Position numbers and translations under genes: made by a program
Origin: Pontibacter akesuensis
GTDB taxonomy: Bacteria > Bacteroidota > Bacteroidia > Cytophagales > Hymenobacteraceae
Reading direction: 5' to 3'
Assembly (NCBI RefSeq): GCF_001611675.1
Contig: NZ_CP014766.1
Location: 496,001 to 560,000 of the forward strand
DNA: 64,000 bases
In this document: positions 53,892-61,084 of the stretch, piece after piece
How the letters are laid out: every line of letters begins with the position of its first letter
Numbering within the stretch: the stretch's first letter is position 1
Notes under the pieces: generated by a model
Seen by the model: only the letters and a program-made list of their open reading frames with translations
Told to the model about the DNA's origin: nothing
The model's database searches: none

Positions 53892-54242
53892 ATGAACAAA
53901 TTCAAAGCACTTCTTTTCTCCATAGTTTTAGCTTTTATGAGCTTTGGCGTGCAGGCCCAGCAGGGAAACAAAGAAACGGTAAAGATCAAAACATCTGCCG
54001 TTTGCGACATGTGCAAAGCCACCCTGGAGAAAGCCATGGCGTATGAGAAAGGTGTTAAATCATCCAGCCTCGACGTGAAATCTAAAGTATTGACGGTGGT
54101 GTTTGATAGCCGCAAGACAAATGCAGCGAACATTGCCAAGGCTGTGACGGAGACAGGGTATGATGCCGATGACAAGCCGGCACAGGAAAGAGCGTACAAC
54201 CGCCTGGACGACTGCTGCAAGAAAGAGGCAGGCGACCATTAG
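53892..54242 (+). CDS. Secreted heavy-metal-associated (HMA) domain protein
   Basis: 116-residue exported protein: signal peptide ending VQAQ, then an HMA-like ferredoxin fold with a CxxC motif (AVCDMCKATLE, Cys38 and Cys41), matching soft-metal binding domains such as CopZ/MerP. The second half has SSLDVKSKVLTVVFDSRKTNAANIAKAVTETGYDAD in the family pattern, and the C-terminus ends with an extra CC pair (DDCCKKEAGDH). It follows the receptor gene by 42 bp; a periplasmic metal carrier is the likely role. Confidence 0.87.
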   Translation: MNKFKALLFSIVLAFMSFGVQAQQGNKETVKIKTSAVCDMCKATLEKAMAYEKGVKSSSLDVKSKVLTVVFDSRKTNAANIAKAVTETGYDADDKPAQERAYNRLDDCCKKEAGDH

Positions 54243-54245
54243 ACA

Positions 54246-54313
54246 ACACAGGCATTAAAAACAGGAACGGGGAGCTGCAAGCAGCTCCCCGTTCCTGTTT
54301 TTAATGCCTGTGT
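54246..54313. terminator. Bidirectional terminator, perfect 33-bp inverted repeat
   Basis: Two 33-nt arms separated by AA pair perfectly (core ACGGGGAGCTGC/GCAGCTCCCCGT, A/T-rich middle, outer ACACAGGCATT/AATGCCTGTGT). It begins 3 bp after the HMA stop codon and ends 9 bp before the end of the convergent gene. Confidence 0.88.
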
Positions 54314-54322
54314 GAAAGCTAT

Positions 54323-54898
54323 TTAGAAGCTGAAACCCAGGTGTATGCCAATGGATAGCACTGCTGTGCCTTTTGTGTAGTAGAAGTAGCCAACACGGCC
54401 ACCCGCCACCCCATTTCGTAAAATACTGAAGTCGTTTTCAATAAAAGCATCAACACCAATATCAGTGGTCTTAATGTGTGTCACGGAGCCATCCTGCGTT
54501 CCCTGGTCTTCCGGGTCAGAGCTAATTTCCGAACGGTGCCGCACCGCCGGCCCCACCCCTAACCTGAAGGCAACGGACTCATTCTGCATTAGGTCGAACG
54601 TGCCCTCCACGGAGGCCATGTAGAATGCATTCTGTACCGTGTAAATCTGCATTGCCTCGTCGTAGTTCTTTGCTGAAAGCAAACCTAGGTTTACCCCCAC
54701 GCCAAAGCGCTTGCCCACGTAGTGGTGCAGCGTATTTTGAAACAGAAGCCCCTGGCTATCAGAGTCAGAAAGAAAAACATAGTTAATACCAGCTCTTAGT
54801 GAGCCAGGGTTACTGCTTCCTCCTATCTGGGCCTGCAGCACAGGCGCCTGAAGGCATAAGAGTACAAAAAGAATAGCAGAGGCGAGTAAAGGCTTCAT
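54323..54898 (-). CDS. Outer membrane beta-barrel-like protein
   Basis: 191 residues with a signal peptide ending VLQAQ. The rest alternates hydrophobic and polar residues, as in small beta-barrels (GINYVFLSDS, FGVGVNLGLLS, VAFRLGVGPAVRH, GGRVGYFYYTKG), and ends with an aromatic residue (HLGFSF), as expected for BamA-dependent insertion. Specific function unknown. It lies next to crtW on the same strand, 129 bp downstream, but nothing links it to carotenoid synthesis. Confidence 0.75.
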   Translation of the reverse strand: MKPLLASAILFVLLCLQAPVLQAQIGGSSNPGSLRAGINYVFLSDSDSQGLLFQNTLHHYVGKRFGVGVNLGLLSAKNYDEAMQIYTVQNAFYMASVEGTFDLMQNESVAFRLGVGPAVRHRSEISSDPEDQGTQDGSVTHIKTTDIGVDAFIENDFSILRNGVAGGRVGYFYYTKGTAVLSIGIHLGFSF

Positions 54899-55027
54899 AA
54901 AGATTAGGGAAGATATATATAGTACGACGGGTTTAAACCCTATAGCATACGCACAGCACCCATCGGCTGTTACACTTCTTTCTTATCATTGCCCTTATAC
55001 TTAGCCCTTATACTTGGCGGGGCAACT

Positions 55028-55717
55028 TCAGGTCTTTGCTTTATACAGCTGCCACCAAGGCAGATAGGGCTTGTCGTGGTGCTCGTAGTGATAGCCAAAA
55101 AAATAACAACTGATAAACGCCCAGAGGTGGTTCTTGGCTTGCGTGCCCGATTTGTGCCTGTTGTCCGCAGGATGTTCTCCGCGGTGCGGCAGGAAGGTGC
55201 CGAAGTAAAAAAGCTGGAAAGTGGCAAGTATGGCCGGCAGCATCCAGAATAGAATCACGTTCCACAGCGGGAAATACAGCTTCAGCACATTAAACGTAAT
55301 GGCCATCAGCGCAATTTGCCACCAGGTAATGTACTGCTTCAGAAAGCTAAGGTACCAGGGCCAGAAGCTGCCTGAGTGGTAATCGGGATCCTTGTCGGTG
55401 GCTACGTGGCGGTGGTGCTGGTGGTGCTTGGGCAGCAGGCGCGGATACCAGTTGTAGGCAAACAGAAATGCTGTCACCGTGCCGATAGCTTTGTTCAATT
55501 TCGGCTTTCCGGGCGCTACAACACCGTGCATGGCGTCATGGGCGGTAATAAAGAGGCCGGTGTAGAGGTGGGTTTGCACCAGTATAAACAGGTACGTCAG
55601 CGGAGAGGAGAAGTCAAACGAGCTCTGCAGCAGGTACGCCAGCAAAGCAAACCAAGCTACCAGAATAACTGCGGCTACGGCTACTCCCCTGTAATCACTG
55701 CTCCTTTTTATGGCCAT
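55028..55717 (-). CDS. crtW: Beta-carotene ketolase (CrtW type)
   Basis: Membrane di-iron oxygenase that adds 4-keto groups to beta-ionone rings. 229 residues. Histidine boxes: HDAMHG (His60, His64), KHHQHHRH (residues 98-104) and the CrtW-type terminal box GYHYEHHDKPYLPWWQL. Four hydrophobic segments. The last gene of the carotenoid cluster, after ispH. It indicates ketolated end products (echinenone/canthaxanthin or, with CrtZ, astaxanthin-like); the exact pigment is inference. A generic fatty-acid desaturase is the alternative, made unlikely by the last histidine box and context. Confidence 0.85.
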   Translation of the reverse strand: MAIKRSSDYRGVAVAAVILVAWFALLAYLLQSSFDFSSPLTYLFILVQTHLYTGLFITAHDAMHGVVAPGKPKLNKAIGTVTAFLFAYNWYPRLLPKHHQHHRHVATDKDPDYHSGSFWPWYLSFLKQYITWWQIALMAITFNVLKLYFPLWNVILFWMLPAILATFQLFYFGTFLPHRGEHPADNRHKSGTQAKNHLWAFISCYFFGYHYEHHDKPYLPWWQLYKAKT

Positions 55718-55764
55718 GCATGAAACACTACTGGTGGTGGTACTTCTTAACGTGAACGCGCTGG

Positions 55765-56616
55765 TTAAAATTCACCTTTCAGCAAAGCATCGCGCACCTG
55801 CTCCATCAGCCACATAGGTGTGGAGGTAGCCCCACAGATGCCAATGCTGTCGCCGGGGCTAAACCAGTCCGGCTGCAGTTGCTCTGCCTTGGAAATAAAG
55901 AAGGTGTTCGGATTCGTGTCTTTGCACACGTGGTACAGCACTTTGCCGTTGCTGGACTTGGTACCCGATACAAAAACTACCTTTGTAAACTTAGAGGCAA
56001 ACTTACGAAGTTCCTTGTCACGGTTCGATACCTGCCGGCAAATAGTATCGTTGGCGTTCACCTGATAGCCTAATTCCTCCAGCTGTCCCTTTATACTGTA
56101 GAAGCTGTGCGTGCTTTTGGTTGTCTGGCTGTAGAGCGTAATGTTAGCCGGAAGCTCGTGCCGCAGCAACTCTTCCATACTTTCAAACACCACGGCCTCG
56201 TTACTGGTCTGGCCAAGCAAACCCATAACCTCTGCGTGGCCGTGCTTGCCATAGATAAAAATCTTATCTTTTTTGTCATAGGATGATTTAATGCGGTTCT
56301 GAAGCTTCAGCACCACCGGGCAGGAGGCATCTACTAATGTTAGATTGTTCTTCAAAGCTGCCTGGTACGTTTCCGGTGGCTCGCCGTGGGCACGGATAAG
56401 CACAGTTTCGTCCTGTAGTTCCCGAAATTGCTCGTGATTTATGATGCGCAGGCCCTGCTGCTGCAGGCGTTCCACCTCCTCGTCGTTGTGCACGATATCG
56501 CCCAGGCAATATAGGTACCCGCGCTCCGCCAGGATGTCCTCGGCCATCTGGATGGCATAGACTACTCCGAAGCAGAAACCAGAGTTGGAATCGATTGTGA
56601 CGCTGAGGGTTTCCAT
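55765..56616 (-). CDS. ispH: 4-hydroxy-3-methylbut-2-enyl diphosphate reductase
   Basis: Last enzyme of the MEP isoprenoid pathway, making IPP and DMAPP with a [4Fe-4S] cluster. 283 residues from ATG 56616 (METLSVTIDS); an upstream TTG extension has no support. Cluster ligands Cys15 (GFCFGV), Cys99 (DASCPVV) and Cys193 (TICRQVSNRD) are present, as are the substrate-contact TTKSTHSF and FVSGTKSSNGKVLY segments. Its place between crtYcd and crtW couples precursor supply to pigment synthesis. Confidence 0.95.
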   Translation of the reverse strand: METLSVTIDSNSGFCFGVVYAIQMAEDILAERGYLYCLGDIVHNDEEVERLQQQGLRIINHEQFRELQDETVLIRAHGEPPETYQAALKNNLTLVDASCPVVLKLQNRIKSSYDKKDKIFIYGKHGHAEVMGLLGQTSNEAVVFESMEELLRHELPANITLYSQTTKSTHSFYSIKGQLEELGYQVNANDTICRQVSNRDKELRKFASKFTKVVFVSGTKSSNGKVLYHVCKDTNPNTFFISKAEQLQPDWFSPGDSIGICGATSTPMWLMEQVRDALLKGEF

Positions 56617-56623
56617 ATACCTA

Positions 56624-57322
56624 TTATACAACTACCCGGGAATATTGTTTAGCCGACTTTCGCGCTTTAATCCCCTCATACACAGAAATAGTGAGCAGCA
56701 GCATCAGCATGGAATACATGGAGTCTTCCACCGGTATAGATACAATCCGCAGCCCCAGGTTGTAGCTGTCGTTGTACCACACAATGGGCAGGTATGTCAG
56801 CACGCCGTTCACGAGCAGGAATGGCACCAGGTGCACCAGGTACGCCAGGTAAAAGCGGCCCAGGTGGCGGGTGCCGAACAGGCGCAGATGCACCAGGTGC
56901 AGCAGGGCAAGCAGCATGAAGGTGATAGAGGTATAAAGCGCTGAGATGTTGAAAACGGCGATCAGCGGAAGTATAATGATCAGTGCCACGGCAATGCTTT
57001 TGGCATAGGGCTGCAGCAGGTCTTTGCTGATATAGGCATTCAGCACCTCGTAGATGAATACGCAGGCATAGGGCACGGTAATAAAGAAAAGAATCTCCTC
57101 AAGGGGCAGGTTAAAGAAGTAGATGCCTGTCAGGTACTCCTCGTTAAAGCCCCACACGCCCATGGAAGTGAACAGCGCATCCCAAACTATAAAGAAAACA
57201 GCGTTGGCAAGTATGGCCGGAAAAAGGGCGCCCCAATTTTTATAAAAGGCCACTTTCTTATCGAAAGACAACAGGAAGGGGAAAAGAATGGTGAAGATAT
57301 TCAGGTACAGGTACAGATACAT
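56624..57322 (-). CDS. Fusion-type lycopene beta-cyclase (CrtYcd)
   Basis: 232-residue integral membrane protein with about seven hydrophobic segments. It holds both halves of the heterodimeric lycopene cyclase in one chain: the first PLEE-type motif is NLPLEEILFFITVP (residues 71-84) and the second is the related SIPVEDSMYSM near residue 195. Single-chain CrtYc/CrtYd fusions are known from Bacteroidota such as Algoriphagus. It cyclises lycopene to beta-carotene. It lies 110 bp after the unknown gene and 7 bp before ispH. Confidence 0.87.
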   Translation of the reverse strand: MYLYLYLNIFTILFPFLLSFDKKVAFYKNWGALFPAILANAVFFIVWDALFTSMGVWGFNEEYLTGIYFFNLPLEEILFFITVPYACVFIYEVLNAYISKDLLQPYAKSIAVALIIILPLIAVFNISALYTSITFMLLALLHLVHLRLFGTRHLGRFYLAYLVHLVPFLLVNGVLTYLPIVWYNDSYNLGLRIVSIPVEDSMYSMLMLLLTISVYEGIKARKSAKQYSRVVV

Positions 57323-57432
57323 GAAGCAGGATTATAAAAAGGGTGTATGTGCTATCAGCGAAATCATCAAGAAGCAATCCCTTTAGAAAACCGAAAGCAC
57401 CAAACACTGCCGTTTAACTCCTCTCCCGCAGA

Positions 57433-57966
57433 TCAAATGTCGATGCGCTGCAATACCTTCTTCTCCGCAGGCGTAGTGTGTTCTTTCGAAATCATGAAAT
57501 CAAGTATGGTGCGTGCCAGCTCCGTTGGCATACCTGATTTTGGGTGCTCTTTTAATGCCTCAATTACTATTTTTTTGTCTTTCTCGATATTCGGGCTTAG
57601 GTTCAGGTAACGCGGCACATAATACTCCACCGTAAACCTGAGGAAGCGTATTTCCGGATTATCCGCGTCCTTCTCCACCGCTTTCTCAAAAATGGCCGCC
57701 GCAGACTTCACCTGCTTTAGCTTGCTGTAAGGGTTCCAGACATACTTGGCCATCACAGCCTCCGACGCTGCTTTGTAAGCCAGCACCGAGGCATCTTCGC
57801 CTTTGTAGGCCATCATCTTCTTGTTGAAGCGCGAGGCCACGTCAGCGTCCAGGCTGGCTGCCCGATACTCCTCCCTCAGCACCGTCAGCTTGTAACTGGA
57901 GGGGTTGTCGGCAAGGGCTATCTGAACTATAAAAAGTAAAAAAAGAAACGGTAATTTATTCAGCAT
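57433..57966 (-). CDS. Exported protein of unknown function in the carotenoid cluster
   Basis: 177 residues with a signal peptide (MLNKLPFLFLLFIVQIALA) and no further membrane segment. The mature part is mainly helical: SRFNKKMMAYKGEDASVLAYKAASEAVMAKYVWNPYSKLKQVKSA has a TPR-like look (K-A-x-F-E-KAVEKDADNPEIRFLRF). No cofactor motif or Cys is visible. It starts one base before the crtB stop region, so it is tightly coupled to crtB. I do not recognise a named family. Confidence 0.7.
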   Translation of the reverse strand: MLNKLPFLFLLFIVQIALADNPSSYKLTVLREEYRAASLDADVASRFNKKMMAYKGEDASVLAYKAASEAVMAKYVWNPYSKLKQVKSAAAIFEKAVEKDADNPEIRFLRFTVEYYVPRYLNLSPNIEKDKKIVIEALKEHPKSGMPTELARTILDFMISKEHTTPAEKKVLQRIDI

Positions 57967-58803
57967 TTAGATTGCATTAAGTCTGTACTTGACGTACGAA
58001 CCCAACAATAGTGCCAGCTTCGTATTATCAGGTACTCTTACGCGCTCTTCCAGAATATGGGTTGCAGGCAGTGCCTGTATCTTCCGGAAAAGTTTAAGAT
58101 AGTAAACGTATGCCAGGTACACCCCCATCCGCGCCGTGCGCGGAAGCGCCATAATGCCGGCGTAGGCCTCGTCAAAATCTTTCCGGATGTCTGCCTCTAT
58201 CTCCTCTTTGCACTGGTTGCTAAACTTCTGGTACTCCACTTTCGGAAAGTACACCCGTCCGCGCTCCTTAAAATCGCTTTTCATGTCGCGCAGGAAGTTT
58301 ACTTTCTGGAACGCCGCGCCCAAACTGCAGGCAGGCTTCTTCAGGCGCTCAAACATTTCATTGTCTCCCTCGCAGAACACCTTCAGGCACATCAGGCCCA
58401 CTACCTCGGCAGAGCCGTAGATATATTCCTCGTAAAGGGAGCGGTCGTAAACTTGATCATCTAGATCCATCTCCATACTTTTCAGGAAGGCCTGGATGTA
58501 AGATTTGTCTATTTTATACTTGTTTACCACACACTGAAAAGCGTGCAGCACCGGATTCAGGCTTAACTGCTGGTCAATGGCTTCGTAGGTTTGCTTCTCG
58601 AAGTCCTGGAGCAGTTTGCGCTTGTCATGGCCATGGAAAGTATCCACAATCTCATCGGCGCAACGCACAAACCCATAGATGGCGTAAATGGGCAGGTGGA
58701 ATTTTTTATGCAGCGTTTTGATACCCAGCGTGAACGAGGTGCTGTAGGCCTGGGTAATTACTTTGCTGCACTGCATACAGGTATCTTCGAAAAGCTGCTC
58801 CAT
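57967..58803 (-). CDS. crtB: Phytoene synthase
   Basis: Condenses two geranylgeranyl diphosphates into phytoene. 278 residues. The two Asp-rich motifs are VRCADEIVDTFHG (near residues 47-55) and NFLRDMKSDFKERGRVYFP (residues 169-187). YSTSFTLGIKTL at the N-terminus is the usual substrate region. It sits between crtI (21 bp gap) and the unknown gene. A squalene synthase role is unlikely next to crtI. Confidence 0.92.
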   Translation of the reverse strand: MEQLFEDTCMQCSKVITQAYSTSFTLGIKTLHKKFHLPIYAIYGFVRCADEIVDTFHGHDKRKLLQDFEKQTYEAIDQQLSLNPVLHAFQCVVNKYKIDKSYIQAFLKSMEMDLDDQVYDRSLYEEYIYGSAEVVGLMCLKVFCEGDNEMFERLKKPACSLGAAFQKVNFLRDMKSDFKERGRVYFPKVEYQKFSNQCKEEIEADIRKDFDEAYAGIMALPRTARMGVYLAYVYYLKLFRKIQALPATHILEERVRVPDNTKLALLLGSYVKYRLNAI

Positions 58804-58824
58804 TCACTTGCTGTTTAAAATCTT

Positions 58825-60321
58825 TTATACGGTGACAACGGCGGGCAAGGCAAACTCCTTCGCCACTTCCTTGGCCACCACCTGCCCCGAGATAAGCGAG
58901 GGCGGCACACCCGGGCCCGGCACCGTTAGCTGCCCGGTATAAAACAGGTTCTTTACTTTTTTGCTCTTCAGGCTTGGCTTAAGTATGGCGGTTTGCAGCA
59001 GCGTGTTGGCCAGGCCGTAAGCATTGCCCTTGAAGGCGTTGTAATCTTTTATAAAGTCGCGGTGGGCGTAACTTCGCTTGTACACAATGGCACTCCGGAT
59101 TTCCTGCTTCGTAAGCCGCTCCAGGCGGTCCATCACCAGGTTAAAATATTTCTCGCGCAGTTCCTCAGTATCCTCCAAGCCAGGGGCCACTGGTATAAGT
59201 ATAAACAGGTTCTCGCAGCCTTCCGGTGCCACAGCAGGATCCGTAACGGAAGGCGCCGAAACATAGAACAGCGGCTTTGTCGGCCACTTCGGGTTTGTGT
59301 AGATCTCCTCGGCATGCGGCCCGAAATCCTCATCAAAGAAAAGGTTGTGGTGCTGCAGGTTCTGCAGCCGCTTGCTCACGCCCAGGTAAAACAGCAAAGA
59401 CGACGGCGCCATCACGCGGTCTTCCCAGTAGGCATCGGTGTAGCTTCGGCTGGTTTCGGGCAGCAGTTCCTTCTCCACATGATGATAATCGGCACTGGCC
59501 ACCACCACATCGGCCTGGAAGGCATCGGTAGAAGTCTGCACCCGGTGCACAACTTGTTTCTCCACCTGCAACTGCTGCACATCCTGGTTATAGCGGAACT
59601 TTACGCCCTTTTCGGTAGCGAGCTTTACCATGCCCTCCACTATCTTGTGCATGCCGCCCATCGGGTACCATGTTCCAAGGCTGATATCGGCATAGTTCAT
59701 GAGGCTGTAGAGGGCGGGGGTATTTTGCGGCAAGGCGCCCAGAAACAAAATCGGAAACTCCATCAGCTTGATGATCTTATCATGCCGAAAGAAACGACGG
59801 ATATGTTTGTGGAACGACTGAAAAACATCCATCCGGATCACATCCAGCAGCAGGCGCGGGCTCATGAACTCGGTTAGGGAGCGGCCTGGCTTGTACACCA
59901 GTTGGTTGATACCCACCTCATACTTGTATGCGGCCTGCTCCAGGAACTTGTCGAGCTGCTCGGCGCTTCCCTTCTCCATACTTTCGAAAAGAGCATGCAT
60001 TTGCGGCATTTGAGCTGGGATGTTTACAAAATCATTTTCGCCGAAAATAACGGCGTAGGAAGGATCCAGCCTCTTGAGATCATAGTAATCAGAGGTGCTT
60101 TTGCCGAATTTATTGAAGTATGACTCGAACACGTCGGGCATCCAGTACCAGCTTGGGCCCATATCAAAGGTAAACCCATCTGCTGAGAAGCTTCTGGCCC
60201 TGCCGCCGGGGCTGTCGTTCTTCTCCAGTACGGTTACCTCATACCCTTGGTCGGCCAGGCTGGTGGCAGCGGCTAAGCCGGAGAAACCAGACCCGATCAC
60301 AATCACGCGTGTTCCTATCAT
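58825..60321 (-). CDS. crtI: Phytoene desaturase
   Basis: FAD-dependent desaturase/isomerase that turns phytoene into lycopene. 498 residues. N-terminal dinucleotide motif VIVIGSGFSGLAAATSLADQGYEVTVLEKND, the RARSFSADGFTFDMGPSWYWMPD segment, and the C-terminal CrtI signature FYTGQLTVPGPGVPPSLISGQVVAKEVA. First of the biosynthetic block after the sigma factor gene (17 bp gap). Confidence 0.95.
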   Translation of the reverse strand: MIGTRVIVIGSGFSGLAAATSLADQGYEVTVLEKNDSPGGRARSFSADGFTFDMGPSWYWMPDVFESYFNKFGKSTSDYYDLKRLDPSYAVIFGENDFVNIPAQMPQMHALFESMEKGSAEQLDKFLEQAAYKYEVGINQLVYKPGRSLTEFMSPRLLLDVIRMDVFQSFHKHIRRFFRHDKIIKLMEFPILFLGALPQNTPALYSLMNYADISLGTWYPMGGMHKIVEGMVKLATEKGVKFRYNQDVQQLQVEKQVVHRVQTSTDAFQADVVVASADYHHVEKELLPETSRSYTDAYWEDRVMAPSSLLFYLGVSKRLQNLQHHNLFFDEDFGPHAEEIYTNPKWPTKPLFYVSAPSVTDPAVAPEGCENLFILIPVAPGLEDTEELREKYFNLVMDRLERLTKQEIRSAIVYKRSYAHRDFIKDYNAFKGNAYGLANTLLQTAILKPSLKSKKVKNLFYTGQLTVPGPGVPPSLISGQVVAKEVAKEFALPAVVTV

Positions 60322-60337
60322 ACTACAAGATACTCTT

Positions 60338-60853
60338 TTAAACGTCTTGTTGGTACACCTTCAGCGCCTGCTTCAGCTCTTTACGGGCAATGTGTATGCG
60401 GTTTTTCACGGTACCGATAGGAATACTTAGTTTATCGGCAATCTCCAGGTACTTGTAGCCTACATAGTACATCATGAAAGGCGTGCGGTGCTCCTCGCTT
60501 AAGTTGGCGATGGCTTTGTTTATATCATTCATGACGAAGGTTGCCGTGCCTTTGTTCTGAGTTACATAGCTTTCGTCAGTGTTCAGGTACTGCAGGTACT
60601 CGGAGCTGTCAACTTTACTGCTGCGCTTGGTAACCTTGTTGTAGTTGTTGATGAAGGTATTGCGCATGATGGTGTACAACCATGCTTTCAGGTTGGTGCC
60701 GGCCTTGAACTTGTCGCGGTTAGTCAATGCCTTCAGCATTGTTTCCTGCACCAGGTCCTTGGCATCGTCCGTGTCGCGCGTGAGGTTCATGGCAACCGGC
60801 CGGAGCGACTGTGCCACATTTTGTACGAGATTGTTGAATTCTATTGCAGTCAT
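60338..60853 (-). CDS. ECF-type RNA polymerase sigma factor
   Basis: 171 residues with sigma region 2 (TRDTDDAKDLVQETMLKALTN, LKAWLYTIMRNTFINNYNK) and region 4 (LSEEHRTPFMMYYVGYKYLEIADKLSIPIGTVKNRIHIARKELKQAL). No anti-sigma factor gene is adjacent. Located between the B12-type MerR gene and crtI on the same strand, it probably contributes to control of the pigment genes, as in several light-inducible carotenoid systems. The link is inference. Confidence 0.9.
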   Translation of the reverse strand: MTAIEFNNLVQNVAQSLRPVAMNLTRDTDDAKDLVQETMLKALTNRDKFKAGTNLKAWLYTIMRNTFINNYNKVTKRSSKVDSSEYLQYLNTDESYVTQNKGTATFVMNDINKAIANLSEEHRTPFMMYYVGYKYLEIADKLSIPIGTVKNRIHIARKELKQALKVYQQDV

Positions 60854-60884
60854 CTTGTTTAATGTATCAAGGTGTAACCATAAA

Positions 60885-60892
60885 CAAATATA
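60885..60892 (-). promoter_or_regulatory. Candidate -7 element for the sigma factor gene
   Basis: Reads TATATTTG on the minus strand, exact TAnnTTTG, 32 bp before the ATG at 60853. No clear -33. Confidence 0.4.
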
Positions 60893-61015
60893 CGATGTCT
60901 ACTGAAATAAAAACAGTTTTGTCTAACTTATTTTGTAAATACCTTAAACATTATCGATAAACAACCTATCAAAGCCTGTGTATGTACACTTTATTATGGT
61001 AAACGACAAAACGAG

Positions 61016-61064
61016 TCCGGGCCCCTGCCGCTTTCGAAACAAACGAAAACAGCCGGAGCCCGGA
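61016..61064 (-). terminator. Probable terminator after the MerR-family gene
   Basis: TCCGGGC/GCCCGGA stem with an inner CTTTCG/CGAAA helix; on the minus strand it is followed by CGTTTTGTCGTTT. It suggests that the sigma factor and crtI genes have their own promoter. Confidence 0.5.
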
Positions 61065-61084
61065 TTGGGTGCTGAAATAATTTT

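Noticed and set aside
58993-59877. 294-codon plus-strand frame opposite crtI
   Set aside because: Antisense shadow; crtI motifs span the whole interval.
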